A stretch of 64,000 nt of DNA from positions 124,001 through 188,000 of the forward strand of contig CALJEQ010000008.1 of assembly GCA_938074565.1 (NCBI GenBank), given 5' to 3'. The notes below the pieces were generated by a model. That model made no database searches. It was not told the DNA's origin and was given only the letters and a program-made list of their open reading frames with translations. The DNA is from an uncultured Alkaliphilus sp. GTDB lineage: Bacteria; Bacillota; Clostridia; Peptostreptococcales; Natronincolaceae. Numbering within the stretch: position 1 is the first letter of the stretch; the number at the start of each line of letters is the position of its first letter. This document shows, in pieces, positions 26,128 through 35,075 of the stretch. The position numbers were made by a program, and so were the translations under genes.

Positions 26128-26430
26128 TTAAAAGACTGCAACGTGGGGGGATGTACCGTCAATTATAGCAATTTTTAACGTTGTTATCACAACTGCATCT
26201 ATACTTTCTGGATCAGCTGAACAATGATGAAATTCCACATCATAACCACTTTCCACCATATCATTACCTATCTTTTTCATTAAATGGGATTTTCCTACCC
26301 CAGGACCACCCTTCAATAAGTACACTCTATTGGCTTCTTTTAAATTAATTACATAGTTATAATAAGAAAAAAAACCTACAGAAGTATTTCCTCCTGGAAA
26401 AAGACGTTTTATCTTGCCTTTAGTTGTCAT
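26128..26430 (-). pseudogene. Truncated P-loop ATPase (PRK06851-like), N-terminal 100 aa only
   Basis: The start is intact: GGAGGGAATAATA then ATG, GKIKRLFPGGNTSVGFFSYYNY, Walker A LLKGGPGVGKSHLMKK, and FHHCSADPESIDAVV, ending IIDGTSPHVAVF stop. In the clostridial family I recall, an IIDGTAPHVVDP motif continues into a protein of about 370 aa with a second ATPase domain. The frame here stops right after TSPHV, and no remainder follows downstream. I read it as a 3'-truncated relic. Confidence 0.7.
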
Positions 26431-26582
26431 TATTATTCCCTCCTTAAAAATATACTATCATTTTAGTTTATTCATCCGACTACTAAGTGGTGTATAAAAC
26501 TAAAATATAAGACACTGGTCAAAATAAACCTTATTCACATTACGCTATAATAATTTTGATATTTTTTAAAACAAGTAAGGCA

Positions 26583-26635
26583 ATTTCAAATAATTATAAT
26601 AATTATTTTGAAATCACAATTATTTTAAGTATAAT
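26583..26635 (+). promoter_or_regulatory. Promoter with overlapping palindromic operator
   Basis: TTGAAA (26608-26613) and TATAAT (26630-26635) with 16-bp spacing form a sigma-A-type promoter for the plus-strand gene at 26682. A near-perfect palindrome, ATTTCAAATAATTAT with its reverse complement ending ATTTTGAAAT, spans 26583-26614 and covers the -35 box, as a repressor site would. Confidence 0.55.
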
Positions 26636-26681
26636 TATATATGTATACAATTGTAAATTACAATGAAGTGGAGGTTTGTTA

Positions 26682-27017
26682 ATGGAAACATTTAAGTTTA
26701 AAAAAGTAAACCTTATGATTAATATTCCCTTAATATCAATATTTTTTATTTTATTTTTTTCAGCAATTTTTATAACAGATAAATTTGCAGTATACTACAT
26801 TGGTATAATTGTTAGAATAATTCTTGGCATATGGTGTATTTTTAATGGCATATGGAATTCTTCCACAGATTATTATTCTCTTCTTAAGAGTAAATGGTTT
26901 GTAAAAAACAAAGAAACACCTATATGGGGATGGTGGTTACTTATAGTGTTAGGTATTATATGTCTTGTAACAGCTTCTATGGGCTATGGATTTAATAATG
27001 TTGAAAAGCCCTTGTAA
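26682..27017 (+). CDS. Small membrane protein, three TM
   Basis: 111 aa. Three hydrophobic helices (about 10-30, 36-58 and 85-105) with a WCIFNGIWNSSTDYYS segment between. GGAGG lies 7 nt before ATG 26682; an in-frame TTG 6 nt earlier is too close. It has its own promoter and terminator, so it is monocistronic. No family recognised. Confidence 0.65.
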   Translation: METFKFKKVNLMINIPLISIFFILFFSAIFITDKFAVYYIGIIVRIILGIWCIFNGIWNSSTDYYSLLKSKWFVKNKETPIWGWWLLIVLGIICLVTASMGYGFNNVEKPL

Positions 27018-27055
27018 ATTAGAGGATATAACTTTTCACATCTGAAAAAATTATA

Positions 27056-27111
27056 AAGGCTCAATACTGAATGTGTGTGATATGATTACACTACACTTAG
27101 TATTGAGCCTT
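27056..27111. terminator. Large bidirectional hairpin terminator
   Basis: AAGGCTCAATACT pairs perfectly with AGTATTGAGCCTT across an inner partly paired loop. T-rich sequence follows on the plus strand. It separates two convergent genes, 26682 (+) and 27237 (-). Confidence 0.7.
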
Positions 27112-27236
27112 TATTTAATCATTCGTTAATTGCTTTTACAAAATAATAACGTTTACTTGTTAATGAATATTCTTTTAATGGGAGACTTTCTTGGAATAAT
27201 TATTATACTTTATAATATAATCCCTTTTTTATATTA

Positions 27237-27755
27237 TTATAGCAATTTTTGTAATACTAATTCTAAAACCAAAGTTTCTCTTTCAATAGAAAAACCCATA
27301 GATGATTCTTGATTAGCCATTACTTCTTTATTATGCCTAATAGCTTCCTCTATATCAACCCAGACAGGGGTCATCCCGTTGGCAACTTCATAGTCTTCCA
27401 GCTTTGTATTATTTAAGTCTTCATCTATTTTACATAGATAAAAGTAAGATTCCATATGAATAAGATCATATTCTGGTTTATAATGGGGTCTGTACTCATC
27501 TATAAACCCAAACTCCTCAATAATCTCAATATTCTTAGCCCCTGTTTCTTCAGCAAGTTCCCTTTTTAATCCAGTTATTAAATCTTCATTGGGGTCAACT
27601 CCACCACCTGGAAAATTATAATCATTATATCTCTTTGTAAATAATAATAGGATTTTTGAACCCTTTAATACTATACCTCTAGATGCTTTTCTTTCAAATA
27701 CTCTTCCCTCAATAGTTTTTAAATCTTTGTGAATCATTCTTTTTATTAGTTCCAA
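27237..27755 (-). CDS. NUDIX hydrolase
   Basis: 172 aa. The Nudix box GGGVDPNEDLITGLKRELAEETGA matches GX5EX7REUXEEXGU, the catalytic loop that cleaves nucleoside-diphosphate-linked substrates. The substrate cannot be predicted. The TTG start follows AGAGGTAACAA. It lies upstream of the KGGVGR ATPase terminator region and appears monocistronic. Confidence 0.9.
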   Translation of the reverse strand: MELIKRMIHKDLKTIEGRVFERKASRGIVLKGSKILLLFTKRYNDYNFPGGGVDPNEDLITGLKRELAEETGAKNIEIIEEFGFIDEYRPHYKPEYDLIHMESYFYLCKIDEDLNNTKLEDYEVANGMTPVWVDIEEAIRHNKEVMANQESSMGFSIERETLVLELVLQKLL

Positions 27756-27863
27756 ATTGTTACCTCTTTTCTATATTATTGAACTGTTTTAATTCTGTAA
27801 AAGAAAAAAATTTAATTTTGTACACTTTGCTAATAGGTACTTTTAGTAAATGTATCTCCATAC

Positions 27864-27906
27864 AAAAATCTCTTTCTGCAATGTTCTATACAGCAAGAGA
27901 TTTTTT
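27864..27906 (-). terminator. Hairpin terminator after the KGGVGR ATPase gene
   Basis: Minus-strand AAATCTCTTGCTG and its partner CAGAAAGAGATTTTT pair around a 14-nt loop and end in a T-run. It directly follows the stop at 27912. Confidence 0.65.
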
Positions 27907-27911
27907 GAATA

Positions 27912-30245
27912 TTATGCTCTAAAACTTTCAATTGATTTTTCTAGACTCTCTATAGTAACTAGACGGTCTTTTTCTTTCTGTTCATTTTTCACTAACTCAT
28001 ACTCAATAGCTTTATTGAATATACTGGTTATTAGCTTAGCACTTAAGTTGGGTATGTTTTTAATTTTATCATAGAACCATGATGTTACAGAAGGACTATA
28101 TTTGTTTGAGTCAACTCTAATGCCCCAAAATAGGTTCCTCATACTTATATATATTTCTTCATCAGATTCTTTTAATCCTTCCTGCTGTGTAATATTTAAT
28201 TGATCCGTTGACTCATCCCGTTCTACAGGTTCTTTAAACTTTTTATTTAAATAATCTTTAAATAAGCTAATATCAAGGTAATATTCCAATAATGTATTAA
28301 TATCTTGTTCCTTCCATTCTATTTTTTGAATACTACCCTTTAGCTGAATAAAGCTGTTTTGATATTTTTCATAGGTTTTATAATTTACAAAAGCCAACAC
28401 CCTTAATTCTTTAATATTCTTTTTAATAAATTTAATACAATCAATTAAACCATTTACCATCGGGTGATTATTTGGGCTATCAATCATTTCTGTTAAATCC
28501 GTCAAAACACACATGGTATTTTTTGACACAATGAATATTGTACTGTTGCTTCTATCAGTACTTGTCCCATCAACTTCTCCTTGTATACAATTAATAAAGG
28601 CAGTTATAATTGTCTTCTCATCCCACACATTTACTTCATTAATATATTCATTAAAGGGTTTTCCACTTAAATTCTTTAAACCATTAATTAATATTGTTTC
28701 CTTATGAGTTATGCAAACATAATCATTAATCATATAAAATAGATAAGCGATCCAAAACTTAAACCAGTCCACTTCCTCTAAGCCTGAAACATACTCTTTC
28801 AAGCTTATTCTAATTCTCTCATCAAATATTTTAACTTTCCTTATGCTATATGTAAATGTTGTATCCTTACAAATTTCTACTTTAGGATAAATCCTTCTGT
28901 GACTTTTAATTTTACTTAATAAATGTTCTCTTTCATCATCATTGTTACTTATTATAATTGATACATTATCATCATAAATAGCCTTTGCTTGAGATTCATT
29001 TAGTGGGTTAGCACTTTCATCAATCAATTCCTTTAATATAGGTTCCACATCCACGTGATTTAAATACTTTCTATTAAAGTTTATTTGTTCATTGTCCAAA
29101 ATAAATTGACTTAGTTCTTTATAAGGCTCTAAAACTTCTTTTACAGGATATTCATCTGCCATTGCTATGGCAGCATTGTAGGGTACTTTGATTGGATCTT
29201 GCTGTGATATATTTAATTGTTTAAACTTAAGTTGAGCTATTTCTGCCCCTCTGGTACTGGGGTCAATTTTAGAAATGGCAACCACATAATTTTCTTGACC
29301 TGTTTCCTCCATTAAACTAGTAATTACCCTTAACCCTTCCATATTCTCTTCATTAGGATATGCTATAAACACCATCTGATCACTAAATCCAAATAAAGAA
29401 AAGGCTCCCCATTGATTTACACCAGTACGACAATCAATTAATACTGTATCAAATTTAAGTTCCATTTCTAGTTCATCCAACAAATCTTCTAAATACTGAT
29501 TTTCATATATAATATTGGCTTGTAATTGGGTAAGTTTGAAAATATATTGATTGTTTAATTCCTTCATGGCAGGTATAGCAAACAACTTCCCCTTCATACT
29601 TTCATTAAACTCAATTTCAGTAAAAAGTTCTGTTGTTTTTATATTACTTGTATTGCCATTACTATTATTGAATCTCTCATGAAAATAATCTACCAAGCCA
29701 TGTTTAACCCCATACAATGGGTCATCCATTTGTTTTTTAAATAATTTATGTAGACTTGGTGCCTCAATGTCCATGTCTAATAATAAAACTCGTTTTCCTT
29801 CCCTTGCCAGTATATAAGCAACTTGAATCATGGATGTGGTTCTGCCCACACCCCCTTTATAGGAATAAAAACTAATTACTTGATAAGGTTTATCTTTTTT
29901 TTGTTGTATAGTACCATTATTTATCTTATCTAATTTTACAAAATCAACCCAAGATACAGGATTTTCCTTAATTTTATGTTTTTCTAAACCTAGATATTCA
30001 GCTTCATCAGTTGGATATATCTCTAAAAAACCTATACTATATCCCAATTCTTCACTGTTACTATTTTCTATTAATCCTTTAATAAAGCCTTCAACCTCTT
30101 CCTCACTATCCTTTATCTGATCACAAACTATTGTAATGTCAATTCTATTAAGGGGTGTAATGTAAACCTGTACCCATTCATTGTTTTTAATTACATATTT
30201 GTTTCTTAATTCGTTTTCTAATTGATTTTTTAAAACAATATCCAT
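27912..30245 (-). CDS. MinD/ParA-like ATPase of the KGGVGR type
   Basis: 777 aa. The deviant Walker A VISFYSYKGGVGRTTSMIQVA (about 120-140) has Arg where ParA/MinD have Lys. LLLDMDIEAPSLHKLF and a DTVLIDCRTG switch segment follow. The C-terminal 400 aa are helical with no motif I can name. KGGVGR ATPases are described in predicted bacterial conflict and signalling systems next to effector genes. Here the gene starts 14 bp after a HEPN-like gene, so the two are one transcription unit. Role in defence is inferred. Confidence 0.8.
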   Translation of the reverse strand: MDIVLKNQLENELRNKYVIKNNEWVQVYITPLNRIDITIVCDQIKDSEEEVEGFIKGLIENSNSEELGYSIGFLEIYPTDEAEYLGLEKHKIKENPVSWVDFVKLDKINNGTIQQKKDKPYQVISFYSYKGGVGRTTSMIQVAYILAREGKRVLLLDMDIEAPSLHKLFKKQMDDPLYGVKHGLVDYFHERFNNSNGNTSNIKTTELFTEIEFNESMKGKLFAIPAMKELNNQYIFKLTQLQANIIYENQYLEDLLDELEMELKFDTVLIDCRTGVNQWGAFSLFGFSDQMVFIAYPNEENMEGLRVITSLMEETGQENYVVAISKIDPSTRGAEIAQLKFKQLNISQQDPIKVPYNAAIAMADEYPVKEVLEPYKELSQFILDNEQINFNRKYLNHVDVEPILKELIDESANPLNESQAKAIYDDNVSIIISNNDDEREHLLSKIKSHRRIYPKVEICKDTTFTYSIRKVKIFDERIRISLKEYVSGLEEVDWFKFWIAYLFYMINDYVCITHKETILINGLKNLSGKPFNEYINEVNVWDEKTIITAFINCIQGEVDGTSTDRSNSTIFIVSKNTMCVLTDLTEMIDSPNNHPMVNGLIDCIKFIKKNIKELRVLAFVNYKTYEKYQNSFIQLKGSIQKIEWKEQDINTLLEYYLDISLFKDYLNKKFKEPVERDESTDQLNITQQEGLKESDEEIYISMRNLFWGIRVDSNKYSPSVTSWFYDKIKNIPNLSAKLITSIFNKAIEYELVKNEQKEKDRLVTIESLEKSIESFRA

Positions 30246-30259
30246 AATATTCCCTCCTT

Positions 30260-30790
30260 TTATTTAAAGGAAAACAATTTTTTTCTTTTTTCATAATAAT
30301 TTAAAAAACCTTTAAAACTCTCTTCCCACTTGCTATACAGCTGATTAGAAATTTCATCTTCACTCATATAGCGAATATCTATATATGATTTTCTACCAAT
30401 TGGTCTATTAATGGTCCTCAATTTTTCTAAAACATCACTAGGTATAGTATTATATAATTCTTCTAATTGCTCAATAGCCAGCATTAAGTCATGTTGAGGA
30501 TTTTTTGCACTTTTCCTATCAATATAATCTTGCTTTGTAGGGTCTGATATGGCTTGTATCTCTAAATACACTTTATTACTATACCAACAATAATATCTTA
30601 CCCTTCCAATTTCTATTCTTTTAGATTTAAGTATGCCATACTTTTTTATGATTAACCCCTTTAGAAGACATTCTATATATACCCCACCCAAGTGCATTGC
30701 CATACCTCTTCGTTTTGCATGAAGAATTTTAAAAAAATCTATTCTTCTATCTTTTTGGGCCTTATAATAATCTTCGGTTATATCATTCAT
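30260..30790 (-). CDS. HEPN-like protein paired with the KGGVGR ATPase
   Basis: About 176 aa, helical. MAMHLGGVYIECLLKGLIIKK is the typical 'ECLLKALI' helix of HEPN/nucleotidyltransferase-associated proteins, and NPQHDLMLAIEQLEELYNTI matches the second 'HDL' helix. No clear RX4-6H sits in the usual place, though RGMAMH is present just before the first helix. ATG 30790 has AAGGGG at good spacing; the ATG 9 nt earlier is too near. The stop is 14 bp before the ATPase start. Confidence 0.65.
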   Translation of the reverse strand: MNDITEDYYKAQKDRRIDFFKILHAKRRGMAMHLGGVYIECLLKGLIIKKYGILKSKRIEIGRVRYYCWYSNKVYLEIQAISDPTKQDYIDRKSAKNPQHDLMLAIEQLEELYNTIPSDVLEKLRTINRPIGRKSYIDIRYMSEDEISNQLYSKWEESFKGFLNYYEKRKKLFSFK

Positions 30791-30941
30791 TGTAGCCATT
30801 CCCCTTATTTTTAATAAATTACCTCTTAAGTTATCTAAAAAAAACTATTTATGGGTTACTTCTTACTTTAATTATTAAGTCATAATATTTTAACTTCGAT
30901 ATAACTTATGAAATCCCTTTTTATTAATTATTTCCAACAAA

Positions 30942-30989
30942 AAAACACCTCCTAAAGTACAGAACTTATTCTATACTGGGAAGTGTTTT
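30942..30989 (-). terminator. Intrinsic terminator after the secreted subtilase gene
   Basis: Minus-strand AAACACTTCC pairs with GGAGGTGTTT through an extended stem with CAGTATAGAA/TTCTGTACTT, then a run of Ts. It serves the gene ending at 31074. Confidence 0.65.
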
Positions 30990-31073
30990 GCCTTACAAAG
31001 AAAATCTTATTTAAGTCTTTTCCCTTATTTAAGTCCTTCTCCTTAATTATTCAATCTTACTTCTATGTTGCAA

Positions 31074-33452
31074 TTAGTTTTTAACGCGAAATTCTCCGCC
31101 ATAGATATAGTCAGTCTGCCCTGCTTTTTCAGCAAAAATAAATACATGATATAACCCCGGAGTTAAAGATTGCCCATTAATAGTACCATCCCAATAAAAT
31201 TCATTAAATTCTTTTGGAACATTGGTTTCAGTAAGAACCACCCCTACCACTTCCCAAGGAGTATCTCTATAAATGACAATATCAACAATCTCTGCTCCTT
31301 GTGGTAAATAAGTCCAAATTTCATATCCTTCTTCTAATATATCAATTCCTCCATGGGTTATACGAGGGTAATCAGGTTCTTGAACAAAAAGTATTGTTGG
31401 TACTTCTATAATTTCTTCTCCATCAGATACTTTAATTGTTCCTTCATAATATCCTTGAGTTAATTTAGCAGCATCTACTTGAACATTAAAGTTTACCTGT
31501 TGTGTGCTAAAGGCATTAACTCTAATATTATTTGCGGTATTTACTTTTATTCCATCTGGGTTACCTTTAATTTCAACATCAAATGTATATTGCTTTCTTT
31601 TATCAGTTAAATTTTTTATGGTGAAACTCTGTTTTTCTATTTGTTTTCCCTTGTTTTTATAGAAAACACCAAAAGAATGACTACCAGGTAAAACAAGGGT
31701 TTGTGTCTCGATAGCCTTGGGTACTCTTATACTTCCAGCCCCTTGACTATTATGGGCATATACTTTACCTGTTTCATCATACACATTTTCCGCGGTGTTC
31801 ATTAATGCTGATTTTACCTCTTCAACTGACCAACTGGGGTTGGCTTGTAATAAAAGGGCAGCCGCTCCAGCTACATGGGGAGAAGACATACTTGTTCCTT
31901 GTAATGCTCCATAACCCCCTGGTACTGTACTAACAATGTTTACCCCAGGAGCAGATACATCAGGCTTGATCATCCAAGTACCTATTACTGGGCCTCTTGA
32001 AGAGAAGTTTGCCATTGATTCTCCCACTTCATATAAATAGTTAATGTCAAATGTAACTTCATTATTACCCAATTCTAATTCTGCTAATATTTTTTTCCCA
32101 TCTTCGTTAGTTAACCTAACAGTTGGTACAGCCATTCCTGGTACATTAGGAATTTCCCCAGCAAGATGATTAAAGATGATGGCTCCAACAGCACCAGCAT
32201 TTTTTGCATTAGTAGCCTTATCTACAAATGCAAGTTCTCCACGGCTGATAAGAGCAATTTTTCCGTCAAGATCTTTGTCTTCAAAATCAACAGGGTATCC
32301 TAATCCTACATAAACAAATTCATACTTATTTTCATTTAAAGCAAGTAAATGGTCTAACTGATTATATCCCATTATCTGAGCTGATGGGTATTCTACACCT
32401 TGAGTAGTGAAAAGATTTACACCATATAAATCATAGGGCAGTTGAGTTGCTCCAACAGAAATTGCATTTCTCGAAGTACCTGGAGAACCAACCGTCCAAT
32501 TATTTGGACCACTATTTCCATTGGATGTTACTGCCACTACCCCTTCTGCCATAGCCCAGTCTAAAGCGATACTTGTTGCCCAGTCAGGATTGTTTAAAGA
32601 ATTTCCTAAAGAAAGATTCATTACATTTGCTCCATCTTGAACTGCTTTTTCAATACCCGCTACTACATCTTGTGTTGTTCCACCCTGTGGCCCCAATACA
32701 CGATAGGCCAATAACTTAGCTTTTGGTGCAACTCCTTTAATTAGACCATTGGCTGCCACTGTCCCAGCCACATGAGTACCATGATATTGACCTTCCCCTT
32801 CTTGAGGGTCTGCATCATTATCTACAAAATCCCAACCTTTATATTCTCCGAAGGCGTGGGCTAAGTCTGGATGAGTGTAATCAACTCCAGTATCAATAAT
32901 AGCTACTGTAATACCTTCTCCTTTATAACCCATATCCCAAGCAATGCTTGAACCAATGAAAGGGGCACTTTCCATCATTAAAGGACTGATGGCATCATCT
33001 TCTATTCCTGTGACTTCTCCCAATTGATCATTCATATAGTTGACGTTTGGATAGATTGCCTTTATATCAGGCATTGTTAGCAATTGAAGAACTTCATTGG
33101 ATGGAAGCTCTAAAGAGAACCCTGAGAACACATAGTCATACTCCCTATGTACTTTTGTATTATTAATTTTACTATTTATATTATGTATGGTTTTACTTCT
33201 GGCATTTGCTAATTTAGTTTTACTTTGGTTTATTCCTTTATGCTTACCTTCAATGATTGATACTTCATTTAATTCTACAATAACGGTTGTAAGGTCAGAA
33301 GATTTAAAGTTGAATTCACCATGAATTTTGGGTAACTTATTTTCCTTCAATTCATATTTAGAATTCGCCGATACACTTAAACCAACGGATGAAATAATTA
33401 ACGCCAGTATTAGCGTAAACACCATTACCTTTAATATTTTCTTTTTAAACAT
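31074..33452 (-). CDS. Secreted subtilisin-like serine protease (Vpr-like, with PA domain)
   Basis: 792 aa. Signal peptide (KKKILKVMVFTLILALIISS...VSA, cut near 30), an I9-type prodomain (about 50-145), then the S8 domain with Asp in AIIDTGVDYTHPDL, His in YHGTHVAGTVA and Ser in GTSMSSPHVAGAAALLL. A PA insert (about 350-470) sits before the Ser motif, as in Vpr. The C-terminal 200 aa hold two beta-sandwich modules ending in a FlgD-like FYWDGTINGQSLTPGLYHV. Probably an extracellular nutrient protease. GGAGGGTGAAAGTTGA precedes the ATG. Confidence 0.93.
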   Translation of the reverse strand: MFKKKILKVMVFTLILALIISSVGLSVSANSKYELKENKLPKIHGEFNFKSSDLTTVIVELNEVSIIEGKHKGINQSKTKLANARSKTIHNINSKINNTKVHREYDYVFSGFSLELPSNEVLQLLTMPDIKAIYPNVNYMNDQLGEVTGIEDDAISPLMMESAPFIGSSIAWDMGYKGEGITVAIIDTGVDYTHPDLAHAFGEYKGWDFVDNDADPQEGEGQYHGTHVAGTVAANGLIKGVAPKAKLLAYRVLGPQGGTTQDVVAGIEKAVQDGANVMNLSLGNSLNNPDWATSIALDWAMAEGVVAVTSNGNSGPNNWTVGSPGTSRNAISVGATQLPYDLYGVNLFTTQGVEYPSAQIMGYNQLDHLLALNENKYEFVYVGLGYPVDFEDKDLDGKIALISRGELAFVDKATNAKNAGAVGAIIFNHLAGEIPNVPGMAVPTVRLTNEDGKKILAELELGNNEVTFDINYLYEVGESMANFSSRGPVIGTWMIKPDVSAPGVNIVSTVPGGYGALQGTSMSSPHVAGAAALLLQANPSWSVEEVKSALMNTAENVYDETGKVYAHNSQGAGSIRVPKAIETQTLVLPGSHSFGVFYKNKGKQIEKQSFTIKNLTDKRKQYTFDVEIKGNPDGIKVNTANNIRVNAFSTQQVNFNVQVDAAKLTQGYYEGTIKVSDGEEIIEVPTILFVQEPDYPRITHGGIDILEEGYEIWTYLPQGAEIVDIVIYRDTPWEVVGVVLTETNVPKEFNEFYWDGTINGQSLTPGLYHVFIFAEKAGQTDYIYGGEFRVKN

Positions 33453-33670
33453 TCAACTTTCACCCTCCTTCAATTTAAACTAATCTTCACCAAAGATAAT
33501 AATTTTACCTATCCCTCCTTATTTTTATTTGCTTATAAACTTGTATACATTTGTATATATTTACACTATAAAACTTATTCTTTTCATAAAAAAATTATTC
33601 TATTTTCTAAGCAGATTAAGTTAGATAAGTTTATCACATCATCTATAAACATATTGAGTTAATTATACTC

Positions 33671-33713
33671 AAAAAAAACTTCTCTCTGATAATGATAAAT
33701 TACCAGAAAGAAG
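33671..33713 (-). terminator. Intrinsic terminator after the gene at 33721
   Basis: Minus-strand CTTCTTTCTGGTAAT pairs with ATTATCAGAGAGAAG and is followed by eight Ts. Confidence 0.75.
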
Positions 33714-33720
33714 CGTTCCA

Positions 33721-34323
33721 TTAAAAAGTTTTCTCTATAACAGAAATCTTTTCTATAACATCTAATATAGTTATTTTATTTTTCTTAAATTCATCTTCAA
33801 CAGCTTTCAAATTTGTTTTCACTTCTAAGGTATCTTCTACAACTCTAAAAGTAAAAGGTTGCATCGTACCATAGTAATTATTAAAAACTTTATCTTTAGA
33901 TAAAAACAACATTATCTTTTCATTAGGTATTGGTTCTATATACATTTCATCAACTATATCTTGATATTTATATCTTAAATTTACCCTTATATTTTCATCA
34001 CCTTCACCCTTAAGGTATTCATCAACTACAAAACTAAACAATCTTCCTTCAACATACATTTTATCATCTGATTTAGATATATCCTTTGGGTTACGGGCCA
34101 TATTCCAACTTTCAATAAAATCTTCAAAATGCCCTACAACAATTACATCAGATTCTACCACCAGTGTTTCAAGTTCTAAGGCTATTGGATAATCTTGAAT
34201 TGTTACTGTTTTCACATTAGTATCTAAAACTACTAAATTATAATTGTTCATATGTTTAAAAATGATTGCAGTAAATATTAATAATCCTATTAGTCCAACT
34301 AAAATGCTTTTCTTCAATTTCAT
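33721..34323 (-). CDS. Hypothetical exported or membrane-anchored protein
   Basis: About 200 aa with an N-terminal hydrophobic helix after KLKKS, then a beta-rich extracytoplasmic domain containing TLVVESDVIVVGHFEDF, FVVDEYLKGEGDENIRVNLR and NEKIMLFLSKDK. This pattern is common in small clostridial surface proteins of unknown role. GGAGG lies before the ATG and a nearby TTG; either may be the start. It has a terminator and no operon partner. Confidence 0.65.
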   Translation of the reverse strand: MKLKKSILVGLIGLLIFTAIIFKHMNNYNLVVLDTNVKTVTIQDYPIALELETLVVESDVIVVGHFEDFIESWNMARNPKDISKSDDKMYVEGRLFSFVVDEYLKGEGDENIRVNLRYKYQDIVDEMYIEPIPNEKIMLFLSKDKVFNNYYGTMQPFTFRVVEDTLEVKTNLKAVEDEFKKNKITILDVIEKISVIEKTF

Positions 34324-34332
34324 TACCTCCAA

Positions 34333-34653
34333 ATTTTTTTACTAATTTCCATGCTATACTTCACCTCTTAAGTAAAAGACTTAACTGACTCTTACTCAAC
34401 GAAAGATGCAAATGACATATAATCGGAAATAACCCCTCCAACAAATCATTAAATCGACACATAAGAAATCGCCTAAATAAATATATCACAAACTCCTCGT
34501 AAAATTTGTCATATTTTGCTGTCGAATAAAAAAAATTTATTCTGTTCTCCCTTCAACTCTACAATATATACCTCATCCCTTAGTTGGTTTATGGGTATTA
34601 AAAAAACCCCAATTTAAGTACACTGGGGTTTTTTTAATAAAAAACTAATACTA
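34333..34653. other. 321-bp intergenic region
   Basis: No coding signal beyond the hairpin at 34601-34635. The promoter of the gene at 33721 is expected here; no convincing boxes are singled out. Confidence 0.4.
34601..34635. terminator. GGGG/CCCC hairpin terminator
   Basis: AAAAACCCC and GGGGTTTTTTT pair around AATTTAAGTACACT, with A/T runs on both sides so it works on either strand. It lies 19 bp after the stop of the small gene at 34654. Confidence 0.75.
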
Positions 34654-34827
34654 TTAGTTAAGCCAATGAAAATTTGTTATTCTAGCTTCTCTTTCTTTCT
34701 CCAGTGCTTGAAATTTAAGTTCGCTTTTAATGGTACTATTATCCTTCCATAAGGCTAATGATTCTTCCTTTTGTTTCGTAATATTAAATACAAACTTAAT
34801 GTTTTTGATATTAATGCTTCTAATCAT
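34654..34827 (-). CDS. Small 57-aa protein
   Basis: ATG 34827 preceded by AAAGGAGTTGTAATAA opens MIRSINIKNIKFVFNITKQK...NFHWLN then TAA. It is basic, with a Lys/Glu-rich helix in the middle. A good ribosome-binding site and a terminator right after the stop support it as a real gene. No function can be read. Confidence 0.6.
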   Translation of the reverse strand: MIRSINIKNIKFVFNITKQKEESLALWKDNSTIKSELKFQALEKEREARITNFHWLN

Positions 34828-35036
34828 TTATTACAACTCCTTTATTTATAGTGTAAATTTATTTTTTACACATTTTATTAACTCAAAACTGTATTAATTT
34901 TTATTTTCAGCCCTATAGACTAAATAGTTTAATTGTTTTTCAACAATAAAAAAGGACCTAAGCCCTTTTCTGTATTAGTATATTAAAATTTATTAAAAGT
35001 GTGCTTGTTCTAATAAAACCTTCAAAAACTAAAAAA

Positions 35037-35065
35037 AACCTCCAGATTTCTTTATTCTGGGGGTT
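35037..35065 (-). terminator. Intrinsic terminator after the gene at 35076
   Basis: Minus-strand CCCCCAGA pairs with TCTGGAGG around ATAAAGAAA and is followed by a T-run. Confidence 0.75.
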
Positions 35066-35075
35066 TAACGTTAAA

